Counted from the first letter of the stretch, positions 1-13,820 are shown. The stretch: 64,000 bases of DNA from Mycoemilia scoparia (GCA_027575805.1 JANBPU010000067.1:1-64000), one strand, 5' to 3'. The notes: generated by a model not told the origin, from the letters alone. Program-made: numbers and translations.

Positions 1-8
1 CTAAGCAA

Positions 9-69
9 CCTTGCACTTATTTTGGAACAAACCACTACCACACAACCTTGCACTTATTTGTGAACAGAG
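9..69 (+). repeat. Imperfect direct repeat at the left edge
   Basis: The string CCTTGCACTTATTT occurs twice within about 60 bp (near 9 and 47), each followed by a GAACA-containing segment. It lies just before the right half of a family 1 element. It may be a local duplication or the edge of another repeat that continues to the left of the window. Confidence 0.5.
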
Positions 70-74
70 GGAGT

Positions 75-110
75 AGTAAACTTTCACCCTTCAAAAATTA
101 TTACCCATAT
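75..110 (+). mobile_element. Family 1 MITE-like element, right end only
   Basis: Only the right half is present: the actagtaaactttcaccc segment followed by the terminal repeat TTCAAAAATTATTACCCATAT. The left terminal repeat is absent within the 74 bases to the left, so the copy is truncated or rearranged. Confidence 0.65.
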
Positions 111-293
111 CCATCCATGTACTTGTTTATTGATTTATACACTATTATTATTACTATTACCACTACTTGGATTGGTTTGTCACATTGTTATACACACATA
201 TATCAAGGCACAAGTATATATTAATACTGGGCTTATAGATTCAATTCAAACTTACTTCATAGATGAATGAATGCATGTATGGACTGTGTCATA

Positions 294-404
294 ATATGGG
301 CAATAATTATTGAAGGGCGACTAATGATTATAAGGGCAATCACAGCCAAATGTGTGTCCAGTTTTACTAGTGAACTTTCACTCTTCAAAAATAATCTCCC
401 ACAT
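294..404 (+). mobile_element. Family 1 MITE-like element
   Basis: About 111 bp. The left terminus ATATGGGCAATAATTATTGA is mirrored by a right terminus ending in ctcttcaaaaataatctccc. The interior carries the family motifs gattataagggcaatcacag and cagttttactagt. Confidence 0.85.
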
Positions 405-1923
405 CGTTGGCCCTTTTTATATTTAAAATTATAGTAGCTATTATTACTGACATAAATGGGTTATTAGGCTGTAATAATACTATACATAAGATTATTTATA
501 CACTATTTTACTACAGTTCTTGATAGTTTATTTTACACAAAGCACCACACATCTTGCACATGATTAATAGTAGTTTTTTCTCTTATTGTTAAAGCAACTA
601 CGGCGCCTCTCGCACCCAACGCACACGTTTGGTAAGACATTCTTATTTTGGTTTGTAAGTAAACCATCCGTTTCACTAGACATCTGACAACCAAGACCTT
701 TAATTGTAAAATAAACATTGAACATCGTATTCATGATAGCTTACATGTTTGATTGTTTGGTTTGCTTTTTTACTGTTATTGCTTATATTCTATAAATAAC
801 ATACCGACATTTGTTCCCTCCATATTTTTACCTAACTTCGAGCTTGCATGTCTGTCTGTCAATCAATACCCTCTCATTATTCAAAAGCAATATTTTCTAT
901 GCTTGGACAAACATCCATAGTATCCAAACTCTTATTCCAAGAATAAGTCATTGATGTATGTTGCTATTCTAAAAAACCTCTACTATAACATTTCTTTACT
1001 ATTCACCATGACTTGTCAAAAACCAATTTACCAAACTAAGCAAGCATGGTCACATGCCAAAAGACCATGTGCAGAAATTCTCATGCGCAGCCAGTCTCCA
1101 CACATAAAATCACAATATGATCACGGCTTGGTCCGAATTTGGAATATTATTATCATTCACTCGCTCACTCACTCAGTATAAAATATAACGTACAAAAAAG
1201 GGAGAGTGAAGACATAATTGAGAAATCCACAAAATAATTCCGAGTCCCTTGTCACCACCATAAATGTTTTTATTATTAGTTTGTCCGCTGCTATTATACC
1301 ATAAAAATCAAAATATGCAATACATAATTCTGACTCCTTGGTCCTTACAAAGCAAGGTCTGTGTGATTCATGAATACGGACAAACACACAAACAACATTG
1401 GCATACACTAAGCCTTACCTGCAGCTGCCTCTGGCATATTTCCAGCTAAAGGAACTTGATGGCTACGATTACTATAAATAATATTTTGAACTTTTTTTGG
1501 TCATTAAAGAATAAATTATCTCATCGACTCCAATATGTTATTCACCATCCCATGCATGGCATAGTTACACCTCCTTTCCTATTATTGCTATATAATTCAA
1601 AAGTAGCCACCATTGCTACTCACACACTCACAACTATATAAGCCTTTCTCTTACCTGGAATCCGGAATTACTTACATCAAAGAGCTCTTTGTAAACTACT
1701 CAATCTAGATTAACACACAATATGGAATCTTTACCAAGCATAGCAATGACTTGCCGCGTTTCTTTCTAAACAGAATTTTTGTAAATTAGTATACGCCATA
1801 AGCAAAATACTATATAGACATACACAAGAACCTGTTCTATCACTCTCATGACATTTGAACAAAACCTCTCCCTCCAGGATATATCCTGACTCAATGTATT
1901 TAAGCCTCTTTTCTTCAAAATGG

Positions 1924-2082
1924 TCAAATGCAACTAAAGATTAAATGCATGGTAGACAGAAATAGTAAGGGGGAGGGTCCTTATCAGATTTTGGTCTAAT
2001 AACAGGTTATCTTGTATATAACTCCTAGGGAACACGCTATTCTTGCCTAAAGCTGCCTTCCTTGGAAGCTTTGACCAAATAA
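1924..2082 (+). mobile_element. Family 3 dispersed repeat, diverged copy
   Basis: Shares with the copies at 29580 and 59357 the order ATGGTAGACAGAAAT, a TCAGATTTTGG segment, ACTCCTAGG and the right end CTTTGACCAAAT. Identity is clearly reduced and the edges are approximate. No coding capacity. Confidence 0.65.
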
Positions 2083-3162
2083 GCAAGTAAATGTTCCGAA
2101 AAATATTCCCTTCCATCTTCGCTCAATTACTCGGTTCTTTCCTGTGTTCAAAAAAGGCAACATTTACAATGGCATTCAAGAAAATGAGAATTTTTTTTTT
2201 GCAAAAATATAATTTATGTTTATATTCCTTTTTTTGGGTGGATGGATGTGTTTTTATATGACCTTTGAGTCAGCGATTCCAAGATTCATAATAAACCACG
2301 TGGTCCTGATGTTGGCGCTAGCAGAGTGGGTCTGGTTTATTAGCTCATGCATCTTATTAATGAATGAATCTATAATTCTTTACCGATATGAGGGAATTTG
2401 GTACCAGCATACTATATACAAATATACAATTATTATTATTAAAACTAATGTGATTTTGTATATGATAATATTCACAACTAACTGGGACTATAGTTATTTG
2501 TTCATTTTAATGTTACGTGGAGAGGGGTATGATAATTGAAGAGAAGCCTTGATTTATAATAAATCCGATTTTTAAACTAGATTCATTTCTAATATTAATA
2601 TTAATATATCAAGATGTGTTGAGTCAACATTTATAGTAGCAACCCAGTAATAAAATTTGTATAATATACAAAATAATTTATAAATAAAAGAGTTGTCAGC
2701 TGACCTTTCACAACATATTAACAATAATGGATAATAATAATCTTGGTTTTGAAAACGAAAAGATAATTTTATATGAATATAAATCAATAGTATAAGCACT
2801 TTATTAGGAATAAATTGAAAATCATTCTATGACAAGCAAGACCTATTTTCTGAGGTGAGAGCAAACCAAACCAAACCAAAGCAGTATAGTAGATTATCCA
2901 ATACACATATAAATAAAAAACTATCAGCAAACAATCCAATGCAATATCATTGTGACCAAATGGTAATGAAAGAAATAACTGTAGTCAGAGTATAACAGCA
3001 GTAAAATGTCCTTGATCGTTCTACCCCGTATTACAAATAATATATATTTATGTATGTAATCACAAAAAACAGTAATAAATCCACATGTATGTATTCAATT
3101 CCAACTCAATTAAAGAATTATATATCCAAGTTGTCCATTTGGATCATTACACACTACCAATT

Positions 3163-3164
3163 AC

Positions 3165-3196
<32 letters not shown>
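3163..3196 (+). repeat. (ATT)n microsatellite
   Basis: About eleven tandem ATT/TTA units. Repeats of this unit recur at 5250-5282, 10428-10449 and elsewhere in the desert. Confidence 0.95.
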
Positions 3197-3657
3197 GGCC
3201 AACCAAATATTTGATATGGCAGTAAAATAATAGTCGTGTTATCAAAACCACCAGGATTCTCAATACCACACACACCAACCGCATCCAATCACTTTCTTTA
3301 TAACTAACCACGCATCAATGAAATAAGATTTATTTATTTATTCTCTATTCTGTGTGTAACATCAATATCCCACGCACACATGTATTCAAGTTATTCCAGC
3401 CATGCATTGAATTTTAAATATTCTTAACTATTTGCTCTTTGCATGACATAAAAAATAAAAAAGAGCTCAAGAATTTATAATAATTAAAACCAGAATATTA
3501 TATATAATAGTTTGGGAAGGCCAATCCAATTCTCTGCATTTTTGTGTTTGTATATATATGTGTGTGTGAAAATGTAATGTCTTTATCACTCCTTCATACA
3601 TACACAAGCACTACTTATTTTTTATTCTTTTTAGTTCTACTTTGCCACGCTCTGTGG

Positions 3658-3765
3658 ATATGGGCAATAATTTTTGAAGGGTTAATAATTATAGGGGCAA
3701 TCACAGCCAAATGAATGTCCAGTTTTACTAGTAAACTTTCACCCTTCAAAAATTATAACCCATAT
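3658..3765 (+). mobile_element. Family 1 MITE-like element
   Basis: About 108 bp, well preserved. The terminus ATATGGGCAATAATTTTTGA is matched at the right by TTCAAAAATTATAACCCATA. The interior has ataggggcaatcacagccaa and the cagttttactagtaaac motif. TA flanks each TGGG/CCCA end, as expected of a TA-targeting element. Confidence 0.9.
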
Positions 3766-3954
3766 GGCTGTATATTGAGGCAATTCATAAATCATGTACC
3801 TCATTTATTTCATGAAAATGATATACTCAATAATGACTCTCCCTATTTATAAAAAAGAAATATAAACAAATAAATAAAGACAGAACGAACTTGTAAACAA
3901 ATTGGAAGTTAATATCGTCCTATGATAGCATCATCATTATATATTCAATAAACA

Positions 3955-3979
3955 AATATATATATATATATATATATAT
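3955..3979 (+). repeat. (TA)n microsatellite
   Basis: Uninterrupted TA dinucleotide run of about 25 bp, 30 bp left of a family 2 element. Similar TA runs occur near 7998, 17890 and 18478. Confidence 0.95.
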
Positions 3980-4009
3980 GTACGCACTCTCCATCTGACT
4001 GATTCGATA

Positions 4010-4173
4010 TATGACAGAGCAGTCTCCTCTAAAAGGGCACTAGGATATTCCCTTGGATACTTGCCACAAATCATCACTGAGACTCAAGTTAAAATATACG
4101 GGCTATGAACTAATTTGCAGGGAATATATGAGGGTACCAGCCTGCCCCTTTTTGGTGGAGAGCTTGACATGTA
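4010..4173 (+). mobile_element. Family 2 MITE-like element
   Basis: About 164 bp. The left end TATGACAGAGCAGTCTCCTC with TAAAAGGGCA is matched by an imperfect inverted right end, CCTTTTTGGTGGAGAGCTTG then ACATGTA. The interior has the conserved ATCACTGAGACTC and TTTGCAGGGAATATATGAG segments. No coding capacity. Confidence 0.85.
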
Positions 4174-5246
4174 TCCACTATGCTTTAAACATCCATATCG
4201 TATACAACAAAGGTACTCTTTAATAAACAAATAGAATTAAATTTTTCCCCAAATTATTGCGCAGCAAATATACCAAATTTAACACTATAAACATAAGCAA
4301 TAATAATACTGATGCTATTTATATTAGTAGATATATTAGCCAAAATATTCCCTGCTGTTGACTTTGGTATTGTTGCCCTGCCCTTGTAGCTACATGACTG
4401 TCTCTATATTTAAAAATAAAACCAAGTTTGCCTCCAATTCACGATCACAGCTTTCATACAACAGCTACTTTACTCTTACTCAGGACACATAACTAACAAT
4501 CCAAAATCTGCACTACATCATGACTTACATAGAGATTCTCTCACATGTCAAAGCGTTTTGAATAATAATAAAAGGTTGTTATTACTATTATTATACAAGT
4601 ACTTATCCGATAAAATACCCACTACCGCAATAGCCATAACATCTACCATAAAAAATAAAACAAATAGCTTCACCCTGCCACCCACACACACACACATACT
4701 CTCTCATTCATCAAATCCATCAATCTAAAACATAAAATATCGATGTAAGCCAAGACAAAATAACATTGTGGTGATAGGATTAGGTGCTTAAAAGTTAGAT
4801 AGTATTCATTGTCGCCTCCTCCTCCTTCTTCTTCTTCTTCTCTCCCAGAAGCTTGCATACATATATTCATGGCTTCTATTTAGTTGTTTGTGACCTGAAA
4901 CACATAAAATATGTATGGATCATAATGACAAACATTTGAATGCATGTAAAGGCAAGCCAATGTCTGACATAAAATGAGCTTGCATACCAAGTTGTTGAAA
5001 CATCTTTAATGATTATACTATACTAAAGGGTGTGCTTTTGTTGTGTTGTTAAAAAGTGAGATGATAAAATTGCACCCGAGTGGTTAAAATTATTAATTTG
5101 CCTAGAACTAACCACCACTATTGGCAATAGTCAATTGTGCTTGTACCTTTGTTCTGTTTTGATATTTAAGCACAGAAAACAAGTATAAAGTTGATAAATT
5201 GATTTCTTGTAATAGTAGTGACATTATACAAGAGACAATATTGTGG

Positions 5247-5280
<34 letters not shown>

Positions 5281-5399
5281 TAAATATGAAAATACTTGGG
5301 CAACAAAGTGAAAGTTGAAATATTGGATATGCGCTATGAGAATATAGAGTGAAGGAAAAAATACACAAAACTCAAGTACAGGCGATATTAAAAATAACC

Positions 5400-5521
5400 A
5401 TATGGATCATAATATTTGAAGGGTGACTTTTTGTGGCCACCGATTAAAGGAGAAACTACAGCCAAATGGGTGATCACCATTTGTTAGTAGATGGCCACCC
5501 TTCAAAAATAATCACCCATAT
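5400..5521 (+). mobile_element. Family 1 MITE-like element (GGATCATAA end type)
   Basis: About 122 bp. Begins ATATGGATCATAATATTTGA and ends CTTCAAAAATAATCACCCAT. The two ends belong to different terminal variants (GGATCATAA on the left, GGGTGATTA on the right when read inward), which is common in this family. Confidence 0.88.
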
Positions 5522-8500
5522 TTGTAAAACAAAAATATTTCTTATTTTAGGTGGCGTGAGAAAATATACTGCGGAATTACAATAGTTTCATTGTAACAAC
5601 CACCAAAATGATACAACTATTGCTATTGCTATTACTTTAGTCACTTTTTAACTACAGTTAACAAATATTCTAATGTCACAACCATCACTGCCATTTAGGC
5701 CATAGATGTGCTTAAACACGATAAAAAGAAAGTAAGATAGAAAGCATGACCGACCAGGTGCTCTCAACCCACATTCAACTCATCTTCTTTCAAACTGTAC
5801 ATTGTCCTATTCTCTCTCTCTCTCTCCATATTCTCTTGTCTGAAATAAAAAAGGAGATCTGGGAATTTAAATGTAAAAGTGATCAACAGCTGACTTGATT
5901 TTCTCTATTATGACCACAACAATCATATACACACAACAGTACATCATATATAAAAAATCAATTACTTGAACTATAATAGCAACACTAACTGCATATCTGA
6001 TATGATTTTACTAACAGAATTGCCAACTACATAGAACAATCTTCTGTCCGCCTCCAGAAAAATGGATTAATCACAAGAACATCCAAATGACTTTTATCCA
6101 GTTTCTTTATACTGCTTGTGAGCTTTATAGACATTGAGAAATCCCCTCCTCCCATCCCCAAATATCACTGTGCCTTTCCTTATGACCACAACAATCTTGA
6201 AAATCATTTCCTTGCTTTACTAATCGATTTTTTTTACATTAATATTATTTAAAAAATCCCCTCCCTCTCTCTTGCTTATTTACATCACTAGATACGCCGC
6301 AGCAGCAGCAGCAGCAGCAGTACTACTACTACTAAAAACTACTAACAGGAATCACATACATGATCGTAATTATTATCATGACCTTTCACATACACATAGA
6401 CACATAAGCATTGCATATACATTTACATTTACATTTACGTGGGTTTTTAAAAAAACAATTTCTTTTTAAAAAGAAAATTTCGATCCGAGTTAGTAGCTTA
6501 ACTATTTATCATTTGCTGTAGATGGTACTATTCGGATATCTGTAAATGTATCTGCAGGGGATTTCTTGAATTCAACTTACGCAACTATACATTTGATATT
6601 CTTTTATTTCTTTTTATTGCTTCTTTTTTTGGCTAGTCTTGTCTTGTCTTGTCTAGCCTTAAGAAAGAAAGAAAAAAAAAGAGAGAGAGAGAAAAGGATT
6701 TGCGTGTTCTATACCATTGCACTATCATCATTTGCTTTGTTTAACCTTAACTTTGTCTGACTTGACTTTTACTGATATTATTACCATCATCATTGTCGCC
6801 ATTTCAACTTCATTATTTTTTTCAACTCAAACTATTGTTCAAAAAGTCACCAAGTGAATGAATGCGTTTAAAAATGATATAGTGAAGGTTTAATTGGAGC
6901 AAGACAATAATGTTAAATTAATATACACATCCTTCCCCTCTCTTCATTACAACAATTTATATTATTAAAATCGCAATTATTACTGTTGTTACTACGACTG
7001 TTTTCTGCCATTTAAGGAATAAAATATACCTCTCAGATCATTTGTCTATACAATTATCTATATATATATATATGAAGCATGGAAAATAATAAAGACAGTA
7101 GTAGTAGATCTGCTGCTGCTCCTTTTGTTGGTGCTCTGTACAGAGGATAGCAGCAAGCCACCTCGATCACAAGCTCAATTGACCTGTTATCCTTGTTTGC
7201 CCGCGTTCGTTCGTTATTTCTTTTTTCATATAAGAAAAAGAAAGCCAAAAAGAAAGAAACAAAGAACACAGGCAAGGAAATAGTAGTAGTGGCAGTAGTA
7301 GTAATAGTAATAGTAATAGAGAAGATTTATAAAAATCTCTTTTTGAAATCTCTTTCAATTGAGAAAATTATAACACCAATAGTAGTAGTAGTGGCAGCAG
7401 GGAGAGAATAAGAAGTTCAGCTGATTTGGCGCTATTATTATCTCTCTTCTATGTATTGTTTCCATCATAACGTTACTATTAACAACCCGCTGCCTACCCA
7501 CTTATTCTTCATACTTTTGATTTAAATAGTTTTTGGACCAATAAAAAAATTCATTGGAAAATGACCAATCATGGATTTTTTTTCCTATCCAATTTCTTGG
7601 ATTTTAAACCTCTCCTTCCATGTGCTTGCCGTATACGTTACGTTGACAGACATTCATGTTTTTTTTGGTTACATAAAATAAATTATGAATAAGAATATTT
7701 ATAGTATCATGAGCTTCTCTTTTTTCCTTTATGTCATGTTACCATGGAGGGAACCAAAGCGAGGCTTTAAAAAAATGTATATAGCATCATAATCATGAGA
7801 TTTTGCGCAAATGGCACTTACTATCAGTATTGGTAGTGGTAGTACTAGTACTAGTACTATATTATTACTGTTATATAGACCATGAGACTCTAAAAAACTT
7901 TGGTAATTCTAGATTTCTTTCTTTTTCTTTATCTGACAAGGCTTCCACTTCCGTTGAATCCCGTACATGTATAAATAAACAAAATGAGCCTTTTATATAT
8001 ATATATATATATATACTTTTTTCTGTGTATACCTTTATTAAATTGACCAAGAACAAAAATATCTTTAACCGTGTATGTTTTCCATTTTCTATTAAAAATC
8101 TGCACATAGGGCTTCAGAACAATAATAGCCTATTTCATTGCATCGTATAATCCGGATTAATTCCTAAAAACTCAACAAGTTTCCTCCATAACATCCCCGC
8201 TATTATATCAACATCAACAACAATAACATACAACATGATACTATATAACTGAATTGTACTGTGTTGTATTGTATGAGGGATTTATTTAAAATTATACATA
8301 ATAAAAGTCTAGAAAAACAGCCTTCGTTTGCTTATTTATTTTGTTTGCTTTGTTTGTCCACGAGAACTCGGTTTAAAACAATACAAATACAAAAAGAGTG
8401 AGCAATAATCACATGTCTGTAAACAACTAATTTAAAGAATATGTATGTCAAGTGCATTGTGGTCCAGTCATTTGGTTTTAAACTTAGATTCATATCCTCA

Positions 8501-10293
8501 CCCATGTATTTATATATTGTATCATTGCCAATATATTCGTTCATATCATTGATAACAACAACAATCGAGTAATAATAAAGACAAGGGTGGAGGGAAAGTC
8601 AGGAGGTAAAGAGTATTGATATAGACATTATCCAAAAGTCTTGGGACTTACAAATGACTCTCCTCTCTCTCTCTTTCTCCATTTGATTGCTATTTTCATT
8701 GTTTATTGAAACTAGTATCTTTACAAATGAAAAAAAGTCCGATCTAAATGGCACTTTATTATGTTACATTGACAACAATTACAATTAAATTTTCACTGAC
8801 CACCACCACCACCAATGGCATAATTATCATACTAGCTGTGATAGCAAACTATAGGCCCAATAACCACTCTAGTTCCTCTGTCTCACTTGGTCAATTTATT
8901 TTTTCTAGAGCCGGTTGGAAATCTCCAAAAAACAATTTGCTATAGTGCTGCGCAATCGTTTATCCAAAATAATAATACTAATAATCTTGATAAAAATGAC
9001 AGTGACTGGTGGTTTAGAGTGTCATGTGAACAGAGGCAATCGAGAGATCGAAAATGAGCGTGAGAGAGTTGTTGACTCTGATAATATTTAATGTTGCTGT
9101 GATGAAGCTAGTTTGTGCCAGACTAGCCCAATAACAATATAATAGAAAATGCTGCTGCTAGCTGTTGTTGTTGTGGTAGTAGTAAATCATATCATATGAT
9201 CTTTGTCAAATGGTTTTATTTGGCTTTGTTATCTAGATAATAATATTGCGTAAAGTAGTAAGTATCATATCATCAGTATGTTTATCTGAAAGGCATTTTG
9301 GATGACTGTTATCCAAATATCTCTCCCCACTCAATCTACCTTCTTTTCTTGTCAAAGATGACCACAGCCATTGAAGTTTACAAAAGAAGAAGAAGAAGCA
9401 GCAGCAGCAGCAGCGGAAATAGTAGCGCCAGTAGAAGCTAGTATCCAAAAGTCACAAGACTCAATCCCTTATGCTTGCTTGTCTTTACAAACTTGACCTC
9501 TGCTTACTTGTTGACGCAGTGAAATCCGCTGTAGCAGCAGCAGCAGCAGCAGCATTCACTAATAAAAAGCCAACTTCCAAAATAAATTGTATGGGGGCAT
9601 TCAACAAGTCAAAATAATTTACCAAGCTTATACAATAAAAAAACTCCCCGCAGTATCGAAGAATTATCAAGTGATCGATACGTGTAACAACCTTACAGAA
9701 AGATTTATTATTACTTTTTCTTGATTGGTTTTTAATACCCTCCCTCTCGGTTGAAACTGTCGGTGGTGGTGGTGTCCTTAATAAAAGAGAAAAGCATGCG
9801 GACACTTACGGAGCTTTTCGTATCCCTAATTCTCCGCGCCCGTATACATGAGGATATTCTTTTTTAAATACACAAGCACGAGTTATTTTTTGTTCTAGGT
9901 AAGGAGACACAATTAGTTGGCTATGGTTAGGCCATCTCTTTTTCTTTATGTAGACGGATCGATTCTTTTGTGACATCATATAACCATAAAGGTATTTTTT
10001 ATACCTACCTACCTAAACGAGATATTCCGACTCTCAGTTTATTGGTATTGTTATTATTTATTTACTCTTTTATTTGACGTTGACAATTCCGGATTTATTA
10101 CGATCAAGCCTGTACTACTAACAACTTTGGACAACCTGTATGTACTTTTGTAAAGCACTTTATAATATTTGTGGCAGCTTGTTTTATGACTTGTGGCCAA
10201 CATAAATCTTTGCTCTTTTAAAAAAACAAAAAGAAGCTACACAAGAGTATTAAACGCTATTGATGATGTCCATTTGTTGTTTGTTTGCTTGGT

Positions 10294-10398
10294 TATGTGC
10301 GCTATTGTTTTTGAAGGATGCCTTTTTGTGGCCTATGGTTATAAGAGCAATCCCAGTTGATTATCAAATAGTCGCCCTTCAAAAACAATCATCCATAT
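10294..10398 (+). mobile_element. Family 1 MITE-like element, degenerate
   Basis: Recognisable by tttttgaaggatgcc at the left, an internal ttataagagcaatcccag and cgcccttcaaaaacaatc at the right. Outer ends have decayed. A 74-codon open frame at 10260-10484 is simply a read through this repeat. Confidence 0.7.
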
Positions 10399-11388
10399 AT
10401 TACAATATGAGTAGCAAAAACAAGTCGTTATTATTATTATTATTATTTATATTGAGTTTAACTAGTTATACTTTTTCTACCTAATGCTTTTTTTGTTTAT
10501 ACTCGGTTTTTGTACTAAACGCCAAGTAAACCTCAACATTAACATATTTATCTGAAACCTATGAAGCTCTAGAAATGCAAATCTTTTGGCTTTTGCCAAG
10601 ACAGAACTTGTGGTCCCAAGTAGTAATCAGTGGCCTTGGACAAAATTAACATTGACCTAGTGGGTTCAACAATATGTATATTGGCTTTTCTTTATTCTCA
10701 GTGAAGACAAATCTATATCCAATTTATTACCTCCATAAACTACTACTATGCAGACTATAAGCCCACAAAAACCACTAGCTAAAATCTATAAAACAATAAA
10801 CATCATGAGGGTACAGATTTTTATCTGTGTATATTTTTGTACTTCAAATGGCTGAATTTGCGTTGCTAAGGATTTACCTATCCGTCCATATACCCGTGTT
10901 TCTACTAGCCACTCATTCCGCTGCCTCTACCTCCACCGCCACAGCCGCTAGTTGTGCTGCTGATGTAGTACAGATACACTGACACACATATATCTATGAA
11001 ACAGTGGATGTTGTAGTAGATCAGTTCTATTTTTATACATCGTGACCTGATCATCACACACAAACCCCTTTCACTTATATTTTGTGAATCTGATTGTTTA
11101 TTCGTTGCTTGAAACCCGAGTAATCCAAAACAATCATCATATAAAAAAGTTTTTTCATGGTTTTATTAAATGTGTCCTGTTTGTACGACATTGGTATATT
11201 TGATCCTGTCAAAACTCATAATCTATGTCCTTGATCGTTGTGGTCTGACATGACAATCCAACGCTCTCTCTCTCTCTCTTATTTTAACATTTATGATGTG
11301 ATATAAGTGGATAAGATCATTAGTATGATCACGATGCCACTTGTGTACCCCAACATACAAATACAAGATCATAATAGGCCAAAAATCC

Positions 11389-11524
11389 ACATGACAGTGT
11401 CTCCTCTAAAAAGGGCAGTACTAGGATACCCCCTTGAACACCAGCCAATCATCATCACTGAGACTCCAGCTAAAATGTATGAGGTTACCTGTATGCTCTT
11501 TTTTGGTGGAGAGCTTGCCATATA
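11389..11524 (+). mobile_element. Family 2 MITE-like element
   Basis: About 136 bp: GTCTCCTCTAAAAAGGGCAG at the left, the ATCATCACTGAGACTCCAGC core and TTTTGGTGGAGAGCTTGCCA at the right. The 116-codon frame at 11307-11657 overlaps it and is not considered a gene. Confidence 0.85.
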
Positions 11525-12253
11525 TTGTCTCTCAAACCGTATCACTTATTTGCACTTGCCACAAGTTTTTTTATTTGAGGCTTGGATTATTTGGTGTATG
11601 AAATCCGATAATATCGATAAAATCAAAACTGATCTATACCATACAATTCAATGGTGAAGAAGGAGAGTTTAACCCCTTTCCTTCCGATATTCATTAGCTT
11701 GTTTGTTTGTATCCTCCTTCACTGTATGTGTGTGCCACTACTAAATCCTAAAAACCGGATATGATGAGCCAATCACAAACAGCCATATCGGAACAACTAT
11801 TGCTGGTGTTAAACCAAGCCATACCTAAAATTCCCCACCACAAAATCGCTTTGGCCATCTTATCATTGACTTTGTTTGTGCCCGTCTGTTTTTCTGTCTG
11901 GGCTATCAGGCTTCAATCATTTGAATAGATAAATGATTTGATTTGAACCAAACTATCAGACCCGATCTGCTCAGCTCAGCTCTTCCTTTTCCTTGAATAT
12001 TGTTTGTATGTGTACTATATGTAGTTTAACAAAACATAAAACTACAGGCTATCATCGCCAGTGATTCTACTGTGAGATTCGGACCAGAATAGTTGATGTA
12101 TTTTTGTTTCAATGGAATTTTCAAACAATTGGGTCCATCAAAAATTGCCACTGTTGCTGTTGTGTCTATTCATCAAATTTGCGAGAATAAACAAAGAAAA
12201 AAACAACTGGTAAACAGAGTATCAGACGAACATGTTTTAAACAAATTATATAC

Positions 12254-12392
12254 ATATGATCAGATTTCACTAGAGATCAAGTGCGGAGTAGACGGGAATG
12301 GATCCTCATGGTTTAACCCAATCATCAGTTATTTCCTATGCAATTCCTGGAAGCCCAACTTTGCCTAAAGCTTTGTGAACTCAGACCATATA
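12254..12392 (+). mobile_element. Family 3 dispersed repeat
   Basis: Shares with the 59357 copy, in order, TTTCACTAGAGATC, an ATCCTCAT segment, a CTATGCAATTCCTGG segment, and AAAGCTTTGTGAACTCAGACC near the end. The edges are approximate. Confidence 0.7.
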
Positions 12393-12951
12393 TACACATT
12401 AAGCTAATCCCGATTACCATTTTTCACACTCACATTTTAAGATTTTATTTCCAACATGAAAATTATCGAATGTTCCTTTTAAATTAACACCATTAATTCT
12501 TTATAGAATAGAATAGCTCAGTTTAGTTTAAAGTAGTGATGCGATTGAAACTAACAATTGTTGTCACGGACGGTCATCATGCTCACTGTACAATAACTAC
12601 CAAAATATATGCTACCAAAAGATACAACAAATCAATGGACTGTTCACGCCAATACACATGACAAACAAATAAAATGATCCGATCCAAATCTCTGCTATAT
12701 ATCCAATCACGTGGAAATCGGCTATCAAGTTCTCAATGCTAATATACTGCTTGATAGAACGCATAAACAAAGATTTTCTAATGTGCTATATGCATATGGG
12801 AGATAATATCAAGGTTAAGTGGACTCTAAAGATTTCTAGAACATATATTTGCACATGTAGTAGTAGTAGTAGCAGCAGCCAATTGTAAAATATATACAAT
12901 AGTTGTCGATGATCTACAACATAACTCACCTGCCTCTTTCTCTATGCGTAT

Positions 12952-13079
12952 ATATGGGAGATTATTTTTGAAGGGCTAAATCAATACTATCAATGATAAT
13001 ATAGGCTGGTGGCTAGTATGCAAGTTGAAGCTGGCCTACTAGTAAAAGCTACTAGCTCTTCAAAAACAATGATCCATAT
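12952..13079 (+). mobile_element. Family 1 MITE-like element (GGGAGATTA subtype)
   Basis: About 128 bp. Begins ATATGGGAGATTATTTTTGA. The interior (aggctggtggctagtatgca and agttgaagctggcctactag) differs from the 'ggggcaatcacagcc' interior of most copies and is shared with copies at 27709, 33449 and 50842. This defines a subfamily. Confidence 0.85.
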
Positions 13080-13280
13080 GGATTTGTGGACATGACTTTC
13101 TGTCTTTTGTAAACTAGTATCTCCATACAACCATGTGCGTGTGGATAAATAATGATAACGATGATGATGATGGTCTGAACAACAAACAGGCTTAGGATCA
13201 TCGACGCATCAATCGGTCTATCCACGATATGATGGTTTTTTATAGCTGTCCATCATCTATCTTGATTTGATTTGACTGCT

Positions 13281-13420
13281 ATATGGATCATAATTTTTGA
13301 AGGGCTAAGTTTTACTAGTATGTCAGCTTCAACTTTCATACTCGTTACCATATATTTTCATTGACCAATGCCTCATTATGCACTATCTGCATTTAGCCCT
13401 TCAAAAATAACTACCCATAT
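13281..13420 (+). mobile_element. Family 1 MITE-like element abutting family 2
   Basis: About 140 bp: ATATGGATCATAATTTTTGA at the left, GCCCTTCAAAAATAACTACC plus CATAT at the right. Its right CATATGG is shared with the left end of the family 2 element that follows with no spacer. Confidence 0.88.
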
Positions 13421-13564
13421 GGAAGAGTCTCCTCTAAAAGGATACTAGCCAATCTTCACTGGGGCTCCAGCTAAAATGTATGTATAACCTATGAGCTGAT
13501 TTGCAGGGAATGCGCGAGAGTATCTGCCTGTTCCCTTTTGGTGGAGAGCTACTTGCCGCATATA
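13417..13564 (+). mobile_element. Family 2 MITE-like element
   Basis: About 148 bp: ATATGGAAGAGTCTCCTCTA at the left and CCCTTTTGGTGGAGAGCTAC then TTGCCGCATA at the right. It begins in the terminal ATAT of the family 1 copy on its left, which suggests insertion into the TA at that element's end. Confidence 0.88.
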
Positions 13565-13774
13565 ACAAGCCTGAAAAAACGCCCGAATAGTACCTTACTT
13601 AGCACTCGTACAGATTTATTTTATATCTACCAGAGATGCCAAAAAGGCATATATCAATTGAACAAACCCATAAAATTGGATAATGAGATTTGACATCATT
13701 TATTATCATGCACACAAGGACTGGGTACCAATTTGTAGGTTTGATAACCCACCATGTCGCCATAGCATAAGCCA

Positions 13775-13820
13775 TTACTACTACTACTACTACTACTACT
13801 ACTATTATTATTATTATTAT
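13775..13820 (+). repeat. Compound (ACT)n(ATT)n microsatellite
   Basis: A trinucleotide array switching from TAC/ACT units to ATT units, about 46 bp. Confidence 0.95.

Noticed and set aside
9485..9805. 106-codon minus-strand ORF with a GTAAGT at its start
   Set aside because: Contains poly-Ala from a CAG repeat. The possible upstream exon (about 9806-9845) leads to no start or further exon.
10560..10690. Possible seventh family 3 copy
   Set aside because: Only scattered short matches; the ordered motif set is absent.
11307..11657. 116-codon plus-strand ORF
   Set aside because: More than a third is a family 2 element. No domain and no promoter seen.
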